From: Apostichopus japonicus
Lineage: Eukaryota; Echinodermata; Holothuroidea; Aspidochirotida; Stichopodidae
NCBI RefSeq assembly: GCF_037975245.1
Contig: NC_092564.1
Span: 26,467,484-26,531,483 of the forward strand
DNA: 64,000 nt
Reading direction: 5' to 3'
In this document: positions 25,352-35,796 of the stretch, one piece after another
Layout of the letters: each line of letters begins with the position of its first letter
How positions within the stretch are numbered: the first letter of the stretch is position 1
Notes under the pieces: generated by a model
Databases searched by the model: none
The model's input: the letters and a program-made list of their open reading frames with translations, nothing else
Told to the model about the DNA's origin: nothing
Program-made: the position numbers and the translations under genes

Positions 25352-28300
25352 TCAGCATGACAGGGCTACATCTTTCATGAGTGGTAGTGCCATAGAAACG
25401 AAGCATTCCCCTGGATCCAGCAGCTACAGAACCATTCCAGACATCAGCAGTTGCAACGAAAGCCAGCTGGACTCTGCCGGAGGTATGAAGAGATGGTCGG
25501 GCAGTCATCTCAGCGACGTTCATGATGTTAATGATGAAGACAGCGACCTTGCTCCTGGAGATAACAGCCTGGTAGATCAGAGGAATGATGATGTAACTAA
25601 GGCTAACCAGTCTACATGGTGAGGATTTATACTGGTGTAGGAACCAAGAGGCGGGGGGTGACCTTCATGTTTCGAAGATGGTAGTTCGGTGAAATATATA
25701 ACAATAAACATAGAGGTGCAAATATTCCACTTCTTGAGGTGGGAGAGGGGAAAGAAAGCTAGATTAGCCCACCCCTTCCCCTTGTTGACCCAACCAGGGG
25801 CATAATATTTACTTGCAACAATTTGTTTATCTTCTTAAACACACATCTTTAAATGTACTTCTGAATGTTTGCATAATATTCTCAATAGCACAAATGGTAA
25901 AACAACAACCGTGACCCCGGCAGAAGAAAATCTGGATGAAATTGACCCAAGACTGACTTGTGAAATCAGCTTAGAAGTTGATATGATCAGCGATAGTCCT
26001 TCCAATAAACCCAAGAGGAAGTCCAGTATTAGAGTTGGGCAAGGGACCACCCAGGGCAGACCAAACAGAAGCCCCAGTACAAAATCTGTCGTCATCGATC
26101 CCGTTCCTAGCACAAACTTCTACTCCGAGGGATCAGAAGGGACGTCAGAAAAGATGGACCTTCCAAAAATTGGAGTCTCTGCTACAAAACAGGTAAGAAG
26201 AGCTCTTGCCAAGTTCTGCAGTCCAAATCGGTTGGTCTGACTATGAAATGATACTAATTTCCCATTAAATATTCCTTTCTTTTATTCTGTTTGCACACAT
26301 GGCATGAATAATTACACTTGTACCTAAGAAAGGAAATGTTGTATATACTTGCAAATGCCTTGAGGCAGCTGCAGGCAGCCACAGCGGGCAGCTACAACCA
26401 ACCCGGTGCGCACCAGTCCACCACAAACTTACTTATTGTTCTTTAAGATTTGATTGAATCGCCATTTGATTATAAACAGAGAGAACCGTACTTTTTCTCT
26501 GAGAACTTATTAAAATGTATGTCAAAGAACTGAACTACCAATTATCAAAGACACTCTCTTGTACCCTTCAGTGTCTTACGTCGACTAAACGTTGTGTCCT
26601 TTGTGACATTTTAGAGAGTAGATACTTTGAAAGTCACTTAGGTCTTTGATGATAGCAAGTCAGAAAATCAACAAGAATAGAAGAAAGTAATAGTGCAAGT
26701 TTTTCTCTTTTTTTTTGTTTTGATATTTTTTTTCTTAGACCCTCATCATCCAGGCATAAGAATTTTGTTTGACTTTTTCCAAGTTACGTCATCTGTATTA
26801 ATGGTGCTCAATTATTATACTTGGCTCTTGAAAATATCATTTCATCTTTCACAGGCGGCTACCAATAACTATGGTATCACAGGTTGGCCCTGGGAGGTTG
26901 CTTACGTGTTCACAGAAACACTCACAAATATATGCTTGTACGGCAAAAATGCAAACATCAAGAAATTTGCGCTGATTGGCAACCGGACAGGACTGAATGT
27001 GACACAACCAAAGAAAGCAGGAGAGGTATCTGAACATGCAGGTGTGACCAAATTGAAGAGTGCTGGTCTGCTAGATCTAGCAGAAATAAAAGTATCCAAA
27101 CAAAAAGATGGTAAGTAACTCATGCTGTGATTTAATACTCATCTTAACTTCAGTTAGGGAAAATGGGTGCATGATACCCTGAGCTAGGATTGGTCCAAAT
27201 CTGTTTGCACCAACAAGGTTTCTTAGTTTCTACTAATACACTACCTCATATTGTCCCAAGATATTTGTATGGTTGGGTCATGTTTTTGCCTTTTTGTGGA
27301 GGTTTAGGTTAATTTCCATTGAGGGGAGCAGATTGTTCAATGTAAACACTGTATATTGGGTTATCAATAGCTGTGAACAATTAATCGTATGCTGTGTAGA
27401 TCAGTGTAACTACATAACTACGCTTTAAATCGTCTGTCTTTGTCAGCAGAGGATGTCGATGACTGGAGTTGGAGAGTCCGCTATGCGGCCATTTCTGGAC
27501 TGGTCAAGATCAGCCGTTCCTGTCAAAACGACCAATCCATGGAAGGAATGAGCAATGTGGTTTGGAACATGCTGATGATAAGACACTCCAAGGAACGAGA
27601 TGAGAGGGTCATGGAGGCATTTAGAGTCGGTCAGGTGTGTCTTTATTCAATAAGCATGATAAGCTGTGGAAAAGCATTGAAGCTTTCAATGCACTTAATA
27701 ACCAACCTGTTGGAAAATCTTATAGAAAACAGTTAATTACCGAGATAGTGCAGACTGAGAAAAATGAACACACGTTCAGGTGTTCATTGACGTGTGGCAA
27801 AGTGCAGCCCACTGGCGATGGTAATGCCACCCTCTGGCGAACTTTTGTGCCGCCTGTGAGGTCTTCAAAAGCTTATTAAAGCTCGCATTCAACAGCTAGA
27901 CATCTACATATCTTTAGTTTTACATATCTACACTTTTATCTAAACTTCTTCATAATTATGCATAACATTCTACATATAAAGTCTATGTAAATCTCTGCCT
28001 AGCTATCATTCTATACATCTACATATCTTTCTTCTACATATCCACTCTGTATATTGTTGTTCTCTCCTCTGGATGCAGGTTGATGCTCAGCTTGAGTGTG
28101 AAATGCAGAAAGGTCTTACCAATCACTCACTTCACTTCAAGTTCGCTGCTGGCCTTGCGTCCAATTATCTTCCTCCTTTGGAACCTCCCGTCCAGCCCGC
28201 CAAACGCAAACCAAAGGCGAAAGCAGAAATTTCTAAACCCAAAGAATCACCACGCAGGAGTCCTGCACGACCGTCCTTACGGTAAGAGTAATTCGTCAAA

Positions 28301-28906
28301 TCCTTAGTTCCCATCTTGAACTTCACGCTTGCCGTGTAGGTTCCCTGGTCGCGCAAGAACTTTTCTGATCGTGTGAAGTCAACAATGGTCAAAATTTGAA
28401 ATCTTGTGTCCAGTGTTTGACATTTAATGTTCTATCTACAATTTTGGCAAGGAATCACTCAGCCTGTTAGCTTTACATATTTCCCAATTTCTTTCTGTAG
28501 ACAAGAATTACAACTAGCAACAGCACTGCCAGAACCTCAGATCAGCTTTTACAGCAGGAAAGATCTAGATTTGAAGAGAATTGTGGAAGATCAGGTAAAT
28601 TTTTCTGAACTTTTTGAAACCTTCAATATTATGGACTTGTGGTATCAGTACAGCAGTATGTATATGAGTACAATTTATTCATGTACCCATTTGAGCCCTA
28701 AAATACTGATTTTTTTTCCATTCTTGTCTTCAATAATTTAGTGGAGAAAAGAACTTCAGGAGGAGATGGAGGCAGAAGAGAAACAAAAGCAAGAGGAACT
28801 AGAAAAGAAGCAGAGAGAAATAGAGAAAGAGCAACTAGAGATTGCAGAGAAGAAGGAAGAAAAATTGGGAAAATCTTTATCATCTGAAGAAATGACGGCA
28901 GCCTGA
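19269..28906 (+). CDS. TMEM232: Transmembrane protein 232 (TMEM232) orthologue
   Basis: Coding exons: 19269-19402, 19788-19899, 20255-20360, 20526-20683, 21110-21209, 22088-22099 (predicted micro-exon), 22529-22698, 23703-23977, 24604-25012, 25356-25618, 25889-26192, 26855-27110, 27447-27634, 28079-28281, 28501-28594, 28742-28906. Phases agree throughout; total 982 aa with the micro-exon. The first exon starts at 19250 with 19 nt of leader. Collinear matches to human TMEM232 (657 aa) include the MPxxK start, EAFIQKFN, LPKAWSEL-LAQCRGKVQEE, YLAETTLYWL, IKLLKMGYTTFL, LWHALDVW, GWPWEVAYVF-ICLYG-FALIGN, RYAAISGLVKISR and a C-terminal charged coiled coil (WRKELQEEMEAEEKQ). Residues about 390-680 are an acidic, Ser-rich, probably disordered insert with no human counterpart. 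In mice TMEM232 is linked to sperm flagellum formation and male fertility. Despite its name I see few obvious membrane helices. Confidence 0.92.
20757..20832. repeat. (AAAC)n-rich microsatellite
   Basis: Imperfect AAAC/CAAA repeats interrupted by ATGAACAATG and GTAAACAAGC, in a TMEM232 intron. Confidence 0.75.
21401..21764. mobile_element. TTAA-flanked non-autonomous DNA transposon (MITE), copy 1
   Basis: A 364-bp non-coding element bounded by TTAA on both sides. The left end reads TTAAAGGCATTGAAGACTTG; the right end, inverted, reads TTAAAGGGTGTGAAGACTCG. These are imperfect terminal inverted repeats of about 24 bp. A second copy about 90% identical by eye lies at 42431-42802 in the same orientation. 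A TTAA target duplication is the habit of piggyBac-type elements, but no transposase is present, so the superfamily is inference. It sits in the TMEM232 intron upstream of the predicted micro-exon. Confidence 0.85.
22088..22099 (+). CDS. TMEM232: Predicted 12-nt micro-exon of TMEM232
   Basis: CCATTTTGGATG is preceded by a strong pyrimidine tract (TCTCGCTCTCTCTGAC) and acceptor CGACAG, and followed by a consensus donor GTAAGT. It enters and leaves in phase 1, so it inserts four residues (AILD) between YLS and DYDES without disturbing the frame. Human TMEM232 has YLYAL at the matching place, which weakly supports inclusion. Without it the flanking exons still join in frame, so it may be alternative. 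Confidence 0.5.
23076..23397 (-). mobile_element. Full-length tRNA-derived SINE
   Basis: On the minus strand a tRNA-like head carries an A box TAGTCAAGTGG (23378-23388) and B box GGTTCGAGCCC (23333-23343). It is followed by a non-tRNA body containing CCTTGAGCAAGGCAGTTTAT and CCATTGCCTCTCTTCACCC. It ends in an ATT-rich tail (23076-23100). This head-body-tail plan and body wording are those of SINEs I associate with sea urchins and other invertebrate deuterostomes. Located in a TMEM232 intron, antisense to the gene. Confidence 0.85.
25253..25347. repeat. (GTAT)n microsatellite abutting a TMEM232 splice acceptor
   Basis: 95 bp of perfect GTAT repeats, about 24 copies. It ends only 8 nt before the acceptor AG (25354-25355) of the exon at 25356-25618, so the repeat occupies the place of the polypyrimidine tract. 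Confidence 0.97.
27441..27452 (+). other. TMEM232: NAGNAG tandem splice acceptor in TMEM232
   Basis: TGTCAGCAGAGG offers two acceptors three bases apart. Use of the first gives ...KDAEDVDDW and of the second ...KDEDVDDW. Both keep the frame and differ by one alanine. Confidence 0.6.
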
Positions 28907-31208
28907 TGGATTGACGACAAAAAGGTTAAACTGAAGTTGACGTCTCAATGCTTGCATTACTTTACAGGTTGACATTTCAAGGCTTTACAATTGGACATTA
29001 ATGCTTTAAATAGCTTTATTGCTTCCTGGTGACTTTTTTTTTGTAAAAGTAAGGAAATGTGAGCATTGCAGGACTTGAAAACTTGAAAACAGCCAAACAA
29101 CAGATATCTGAATATTCATTAACATTTATTGAATATTGATTTATGTTCAAATTCATTCTTGTTCAATTTATTACTAAGCAGTTACGTACCTGTGCTATTA
29201 ATGGTAGAAGTGTTGATACTGTTTAGGGAAATAAATCAAAACATTCCTCTCTTACTGATGTTCTTACAAGTTTAAGGACTGGCTTACTCTCCACGTGACC
29301 TTTTTTCCGTCCAGAAACTTTGCAGTTTTAAGCAATGAGTTAAATTTTATATTTATTTTTAAAGTTGAATAGAATTGTATCAGACTATTTTGCATCATCA
29401 AATATGTATTGTAAATATAAAGCAAATTGTGGAAATATTATACCATCTTTTTTTTTGATGAATATGAGAAAAGCTACAATTTTAAAGCCATGTTTGCTTC
29501 TCTTTTTTTTTGGTATTTGATTTTGTTTGTATTGCCCTATAGTTTTCTCAGTGTTCTTACCAAATGTCACACTGCTTTATGGAAGATGTCTCATCAATGA
29601 ACAGTCTGCTTCAAGAAATTTGGTGTTTTTGTCCAACACCAGACCCTCCCTTTAACGTTCTTAATCCAAAAATTACAAAAATGTATAACAAAAGATAAAG
29701 ACGAAAGATTCTATTATTGGATTACATATTGAGTGTATTGTCTAAATGTGATGGTGTAAGTAGCATACATATTGCACTGCTGTTACATTTTCCTTGTTTC
29801 TCTTTAAATACTAAAGATAACTTGAAATGTCGGTCCAACAAAAACCAAAACATATTTGAAATGTTACTAAAAATTAATCTTTAATAGTGGAACTGTTGTT
29901 ACTGTCAAACAAAGTTATCCCAAATCTTTTCAAACCATCACTAGTTACATACCTAATTTACAATGTTTTTAATGTTGAAATGTTTCTCCAAAATGTTACA
30001 CAACATTTTCTTCTGCCATTAGCTTTGAAGGTCCATTCAAGCTGAGGTGAGGTAAGTTGAGAGCATTATTTTGGTATATTTGCCTATTCTTGATATAAGA
30101 ACAAAACTTTGTGGAGAGAATTTCTTTCATTGCAATACTGTTATATATAGGCCACCAATCACTACTGAAATAGTTTACTTTTTATTCTTAATGCAACAAA
30201 TAAACAGTTTTTGACCTTTCCCATCAATTCAATACATAACTTTTGATAACAGCCTTTCAATCTCCCACAGAGGTCAGTTAATCTACACTGATGAATATAT
30301 CAAGTAGCCTTGACTGTTGTCGCTGCACTGTATGAACTGCTCTAAACCAAATGCATGACAATAATTACCAAATATGGTAATCATAAATTATATTTAAAAA
30401 CCCATCGCAATGTCTTATCCTTTTACTTCTATTTGCAGAATATTATTAATGTTGAAGGTTTAAGGATTTTGTTTACTTTTGTGATACTACAGACGATGGC
30501 AATAATAAAGACCATGACTTAAGCAATAATTGGCTGACCTGCTGATGCTAAATAATAATATGAAGAGAAGAATCCACTAATGGGAAACAGAAATGTTGTA
30601 TATGTAACACAACCAGATCAAGATTACAAATTAACATACATAAGTGTGAGGTGACATTCAAAGTAATGTGATGTAATATAATGACAAACATTATGTTACC
30701 AATACAACAAAGGCTACTGATTCCATCATCATACAAAAAAAGAACAGCTACAAAAAACAGGTATGTAAAATGTTTTTCCATTTGGAAGATTTTGTGCTTT
30801 TATTGAGAAAATTGGAGACTTAAGCAGTTTAAAGGCATCACAGAGCCACTTGTATTTTTAATGCTTCTCATCGTTTAGTTTGTTTTATCATTTTTGTTGA
30901 TAGATATGTGTGTTGTCAAAGTTGATCCTAAAATATTCAAGTTTGTAATATGACCAAAAAATTCACATCGTTTTCATTCTCAAGACTGTTTACCTCCAAA
31001 ATATCAATAGAAAAACAAAAGGGAGAGTAATTATAGGTTTCAGATCTTAGTGGAACATAATGACAGCCTACAGACAACTTTCACATCAAGATATCTTGTA
31101 AATTGAGCAAGAGTTAGCTTTTTATGAAGAGGATTTAAATCTCAAGTATCTCTATCTATTATTTAAAGTTAATGATGGTCGACTAGTCGATATATTTCTC
31201 CATAGCAT
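28907..31208. other. Convergent 3' intergenic space / UTRs
   Basis: TMEM232 (plus) and RALBP1 (minus) converge here. The 2.3 kb is AT-rich with no supported ORF and presumably holds both 3' UTRs. AATAAA occurs at about 29231 (GGGAAATAAATC), a possible polyadenylation signal for TMEM232. No tandem or transposon structure was seen. Confidence 0.6.
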
Positions 31209-34200
31209 TTAACATTCACTGACTCCGAAGACATCCCCACCTTCTGGAATTGCCTTCTTATCAGCATCATCTCCTTTCTCATCTTCCTCTCCTTTCTCAT
31301 CATCTTTGTCCTTCTTCTTCTTCTCCTTCTTTTTCTTCTTCCTCATTTTCTCTTTCTTGGCCTTGTCTTTCTCCAGTTCATCCTGGAGATCTTTGATAAT
31401 CTCCGAGCGATGTTCCTCCACGTTGATTTTAGCTTTCAGATCGGCGCATTCTTCTCTGGTTGTCAGTATCATCAGGGAGCTGTCTTCGTTATCTTTCTGC
31501 AATTTGTAAAATCAAAGGCGCAGTTTAAGAGAGTCTGTAAAGGGAATGGATTGGGAGGGGGAAGGGGTGGGATGAGAGGGATACTTACTCCCACAGACCA
31601 TCTCTAGAGTCTATCAATGGATACATAGCCAATGCATGACTCCCTATATACATTGGCAAACAATTCTCTAACCGCAAAAAGATGCCCAATGACAAAAAAA
31701 TAACTTATAAATTAGAGTGCATGACATTCAGATCCTAGCACTAGCTTCTTCAAAGGTAAAATAAATTAAACACATGTGAAACAGTTTTCTATGCATTTAT
31801 TTTGGTTTGCTTCCAAAACAATACAGGCCCTTATAACATTTATACATTTTAATACCAACTCAGACTTTTGCAGTCCATAAGTTATTTCTTAACAATGGTT
31901 TTTGTCTCTTTGACATAAAAAATTAGATAACAAAGTTATCGATCAGAGAAGAATACAAATCCTACAATGACAATCCAAGTCATAGTAGAAATGCTTGACC
32001 TTACCTTTAATCTCTCATTATCTTCTTGAAGCTTTTTCAAGATAGCCTGGAGTTCCTCTTCTTCTTCCTGTTATTGTTCAACAATTAAAGAAAATTCAAC
32101 AAATGCAAAAATGGCACTGACTTGGTGAAGATAACTAGAAAAGTCTTTAATGAGACTTTACCACTCTACCGATTTAATCAAGTTAAAAGAATTTGGTGAA
32201 TTATTTGGTTCCTCGCATATGCAAATACACAGGCAAAACTGCTTAACGGTTACTTGCTGTGTGTTATACGCATGACATATTTTGTTTTTTTTCTATCGTA
32301 TTGGTTGTTTTCAAAACCGTTATTGAATTTAATAGAACCTTTTAATCACCGAGTTACTATGATTTAAAAGTAGTCATTTAACACATCAGATATTAACCCA
32401 GTGTACAGAACAAATTGACAGTGCATATAATGGACTGAGTATTATCTTCCCCCCCTATCTCCCCCCCATTTCTACAACCCCCTCCCAATCACTCATATCC
32501 CCTTTTCTGCTTCCTCTCAGCTACCTTGTCATGCAATACATATCTGTAAGGATACACTATCGCTACTGGAGTTGTCCGAGATATCAACGCTACTGGAGTT
32601 GGAGGCCCTCATCTTGGGCTCTACTTTTGCTGCTTCTACCTCGGCCTTGAGTCTTGCAACCTCTAACTGCTCCATCTCAATCCTCCTCTGAAGCTCTGAG
32701 CGGATGTTCTTCAGCTCCTCCTGCTTGGCCGTCAACTCAGAGTAATAGAGGTAAAGAGATTCCAGAGACTCTGTTGAAAACAAATCAAATAAAACACTTC
32801 AGCTCAGATACTTGTATGCAAAAATGGGCTAGGCTAGAACATTCTCTGCTATGTTAGTATGGGAGGAGTTAGGCTAATTGGTGATATTTCTTTGACAAAC
32901 TATACAGACGTTTTAAACACCTGTTATGACATAATCACTTCAACAAACTAACAAAATAGAAGCATACACCCCTTGTTTGATTAGGACAAAATAAACCCTA
33001 CCCTCTTCTTCTTCTTCTACTTCTTCTTCTACTTCTTCTTCATCTTCATCTTCCTCTTCTTGTTCTTGCTTTTCTTCCTTGGTTTCCTTTTCCTTTGTTG
33101 GCTGTACTTTATCCTCCTCCTCCTCTATTTCAACAGTTACCTCTTCCGGTGATACTGGCTTTACCTCTGCTGCGTCTGTTGGCGCAACGGCCTCTCCATC
33201 TGCAGCAACAACAGGTTTTTCTTCCTCTTTTGTGATGTCCTCATTCTTAAAATCTGTAAGTAAATTTGACAGAGCTTTGATCCAAACCTTTTACCTTTTG
33301 CTTACAAAGTAGACACCACTTGATAAATTATAACACGGCTAGCATCTAGTGCTTTTGACATAATTTGAGAGCCCCCCCCACCCTCCCCCACTCCAAAACA
33401 ACATTGATCCAAATAACAAATTCATCTTGATCCTTCCATGCAAAGAAGGTTAGAAGTACATATGGTATATGCACCAAAGTGTTCTATAGCTAGTGCATGT
33501 TGTAATGTTTGTTCCACAAGCTAGGGAAGAATTTCAAATGTTATGTAGCAGTTTTGAAGGTCTGAATTTTGTCCCTTATTTAAAATACTACTGTTACTGT
33601 GAAAAAACCCCTGCTATACATCTTTGTACTTGTATAGCAATTAACCATACTGCATACCTTGATGCGATTCGATAAGCTTTTCCCTGCATAGAATGGAATT
33701 TCTCAAAGTTTTGAAACACCTGCTTTGAATATTAATGTGACAGATTATGAACGATACAATTTTTGGGCTCTACTGTATTCATATGAGGAGGTGACCCAGG
33801 TAAACAGAGGTCTGCTGCTTTATAGCTAACCAGCTGTGTTGTTTAATAATCAACTAGGCTCTGGACAATTTGTTCACACTTCAAATTTACCACATAAGAA
33901 AAGGTCCCATCCAAATTGGTTAATTACCTTTCTCCCCTCCTTCTGTTAGCTTATTCTCATCCGTACCAGTGCTCGATCCATCGTCCATCTTGGAATCCGT
34001 GGACAGTTGGTCCACGCTATCACTTTTGTCGTCTTCCTGCTGCTTTGGGGCTGCTTGCTTCTGGACAGATTTAGCCTTGCGAAGCTGAATAAAAAATTAA
34101 AAAAATATCATTAGGAATTTGGATACCACTCTCTGTGTTTTGACAGCAGAGTGGAATTAAGCCTACTAATATGTATTAGGTTATAAGTGAAGAAACCAAA

Positions 34201-35762
34201 TTTAATGGAAACTCATGCAGTAATTCCAATGAATGGGGTTACAGATGGGGGGGGGTGTGATGAGGTTGGGATGGGATGGGCAGGGATGAAAGGAGTAGAG
34301 GGCAGATGGGAATGTATCTGTGAACCCTATTTTCAAGATAAGTGATTTTTAACTTCTCATGGGGATACAGTAATACTAACGTGGGTAAGTTTAGGCAACT
34401 TTGTGTCCAATTTAGGAAAAATTGCAAGCATATTTGACACACATACTAAATGGAATAAAAATTCTCCAGGATGCCCACTAAAGAAATGAATAAGCCCGCA
34501 GTATCAGGTGTCTTCAAGTCACGTCATCTTTGTCGGTGACTAAAAATACGACAGATTTTGGCAACTGATTATATATTGATCTCAATGAACTGTTGCGAAA
34601 TAGACAATAATCAATAACATACATTAAACTACATTGTTTATTTTTGAGAAGTAGAAAATGAGCAGATATTAAAATCATTACTATAAATCCTTCCCTGATA
34701 GTTCAGAACCTTGTAGAAAAAATATGATTTAATTAATTCCAGATACTTTGACCAAATTCTCACCGTGCGTTTCATCTGAGTTACTATGCGTTGTACCTCC
34801 CACAATTCCTCTTCCGTACCCTAAAAAGGGTAAAACAGTAATGAAAGATCAAAGATACATAACACCACATAACAGTTTATATTAGTGCAAAGAAATAAAA
34901 TGGCTCTTCTGTGTCCAAAGTATCAACATTGATTTACCTTGTCCCCAGCCCATGCTTTAGCCCAGAGGTCTGAAAAATCATAGTTTTTGTGATATGGCAT
35001 AACCATAGATTTACAAGTTAAAAACATTTTATTTTATAGTGTGAACAGTAAAATAGGCACAGTTTTCATGTCCTTCATTAATTTAATAAGTCCAGTAACA
35101 CGGTTATCATATCATAACGTACGTGTGACGCGACTCCTTTGTTGAGATCTTCGTGCATCTTGTTGAGGAGACTTTCATGGAACTGGAGTTCTTCTTCCAA
35201 TTCCCTGCATCACATAGGAAGAAATGAGTGTTATTACATAAGGAATGTGTTAGGAATGTCACACTCTCCAACAAGAACAAAGAACTAAAAGAAAACATAG
35301 AAATGGTCATCCACACTTGTTATAAGTTTACTACTGATATCTAATCTGCATCTTATCCCATTCTTTTCTGCCTCCCTCATCATTAGGCCTGCTCCATCCC
35401 CCGGTCCCCACACTTCCCAACTGCTCTTCACCTCCATCCCACTTCTATTTAATGCAAAATACCAGCATCAAATCTATAAGAGCAAGAAATAAAAAATAAG
35501 CGATAACAGAGCCTTTAAATCACATCAACAGACATAATAAGAGAAGGTTGACTTACTCAACACCATCAGGAAGCTGTACCTGACCTGACGAGTCAAGCTG
35601 CAACGGCTTTTTGCACCTATTGAAACAAAAACAAACAATTTAAAGTGAGATTAATTTCATATGTAGTAATGACTTTCTGAAAATGAAGAATACTTTTATC
35701 TAGCTACATAGGTAACAAAATTCTATCCAACACTAACACAAATTCCTTAGCTTGAAAAAGAA

Positions 35763-35796
<34 letters not shown>

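Noticed and set aside
25242-25523. ORFs with poly-(YVCM) or poly-(YIHT) on both strands
   Set aside because: Translations of the (GTAT)n microsatellite; only the part after 25356 is a real TMEM232 exon.
26693-26854. Hydrophobic N-terminal extension (FLFFFVLIFFFLD) in frame with a TMEM232 exon
   Set aside because: It is the intron's T-rich stretch; the exon begins after TTTCACAG at 26854.
31306-31509. Plus-strand Phe/Ser-rich ORF
   Set aside because: Antisense shadow of the lysine-rich RALBP1 tail.
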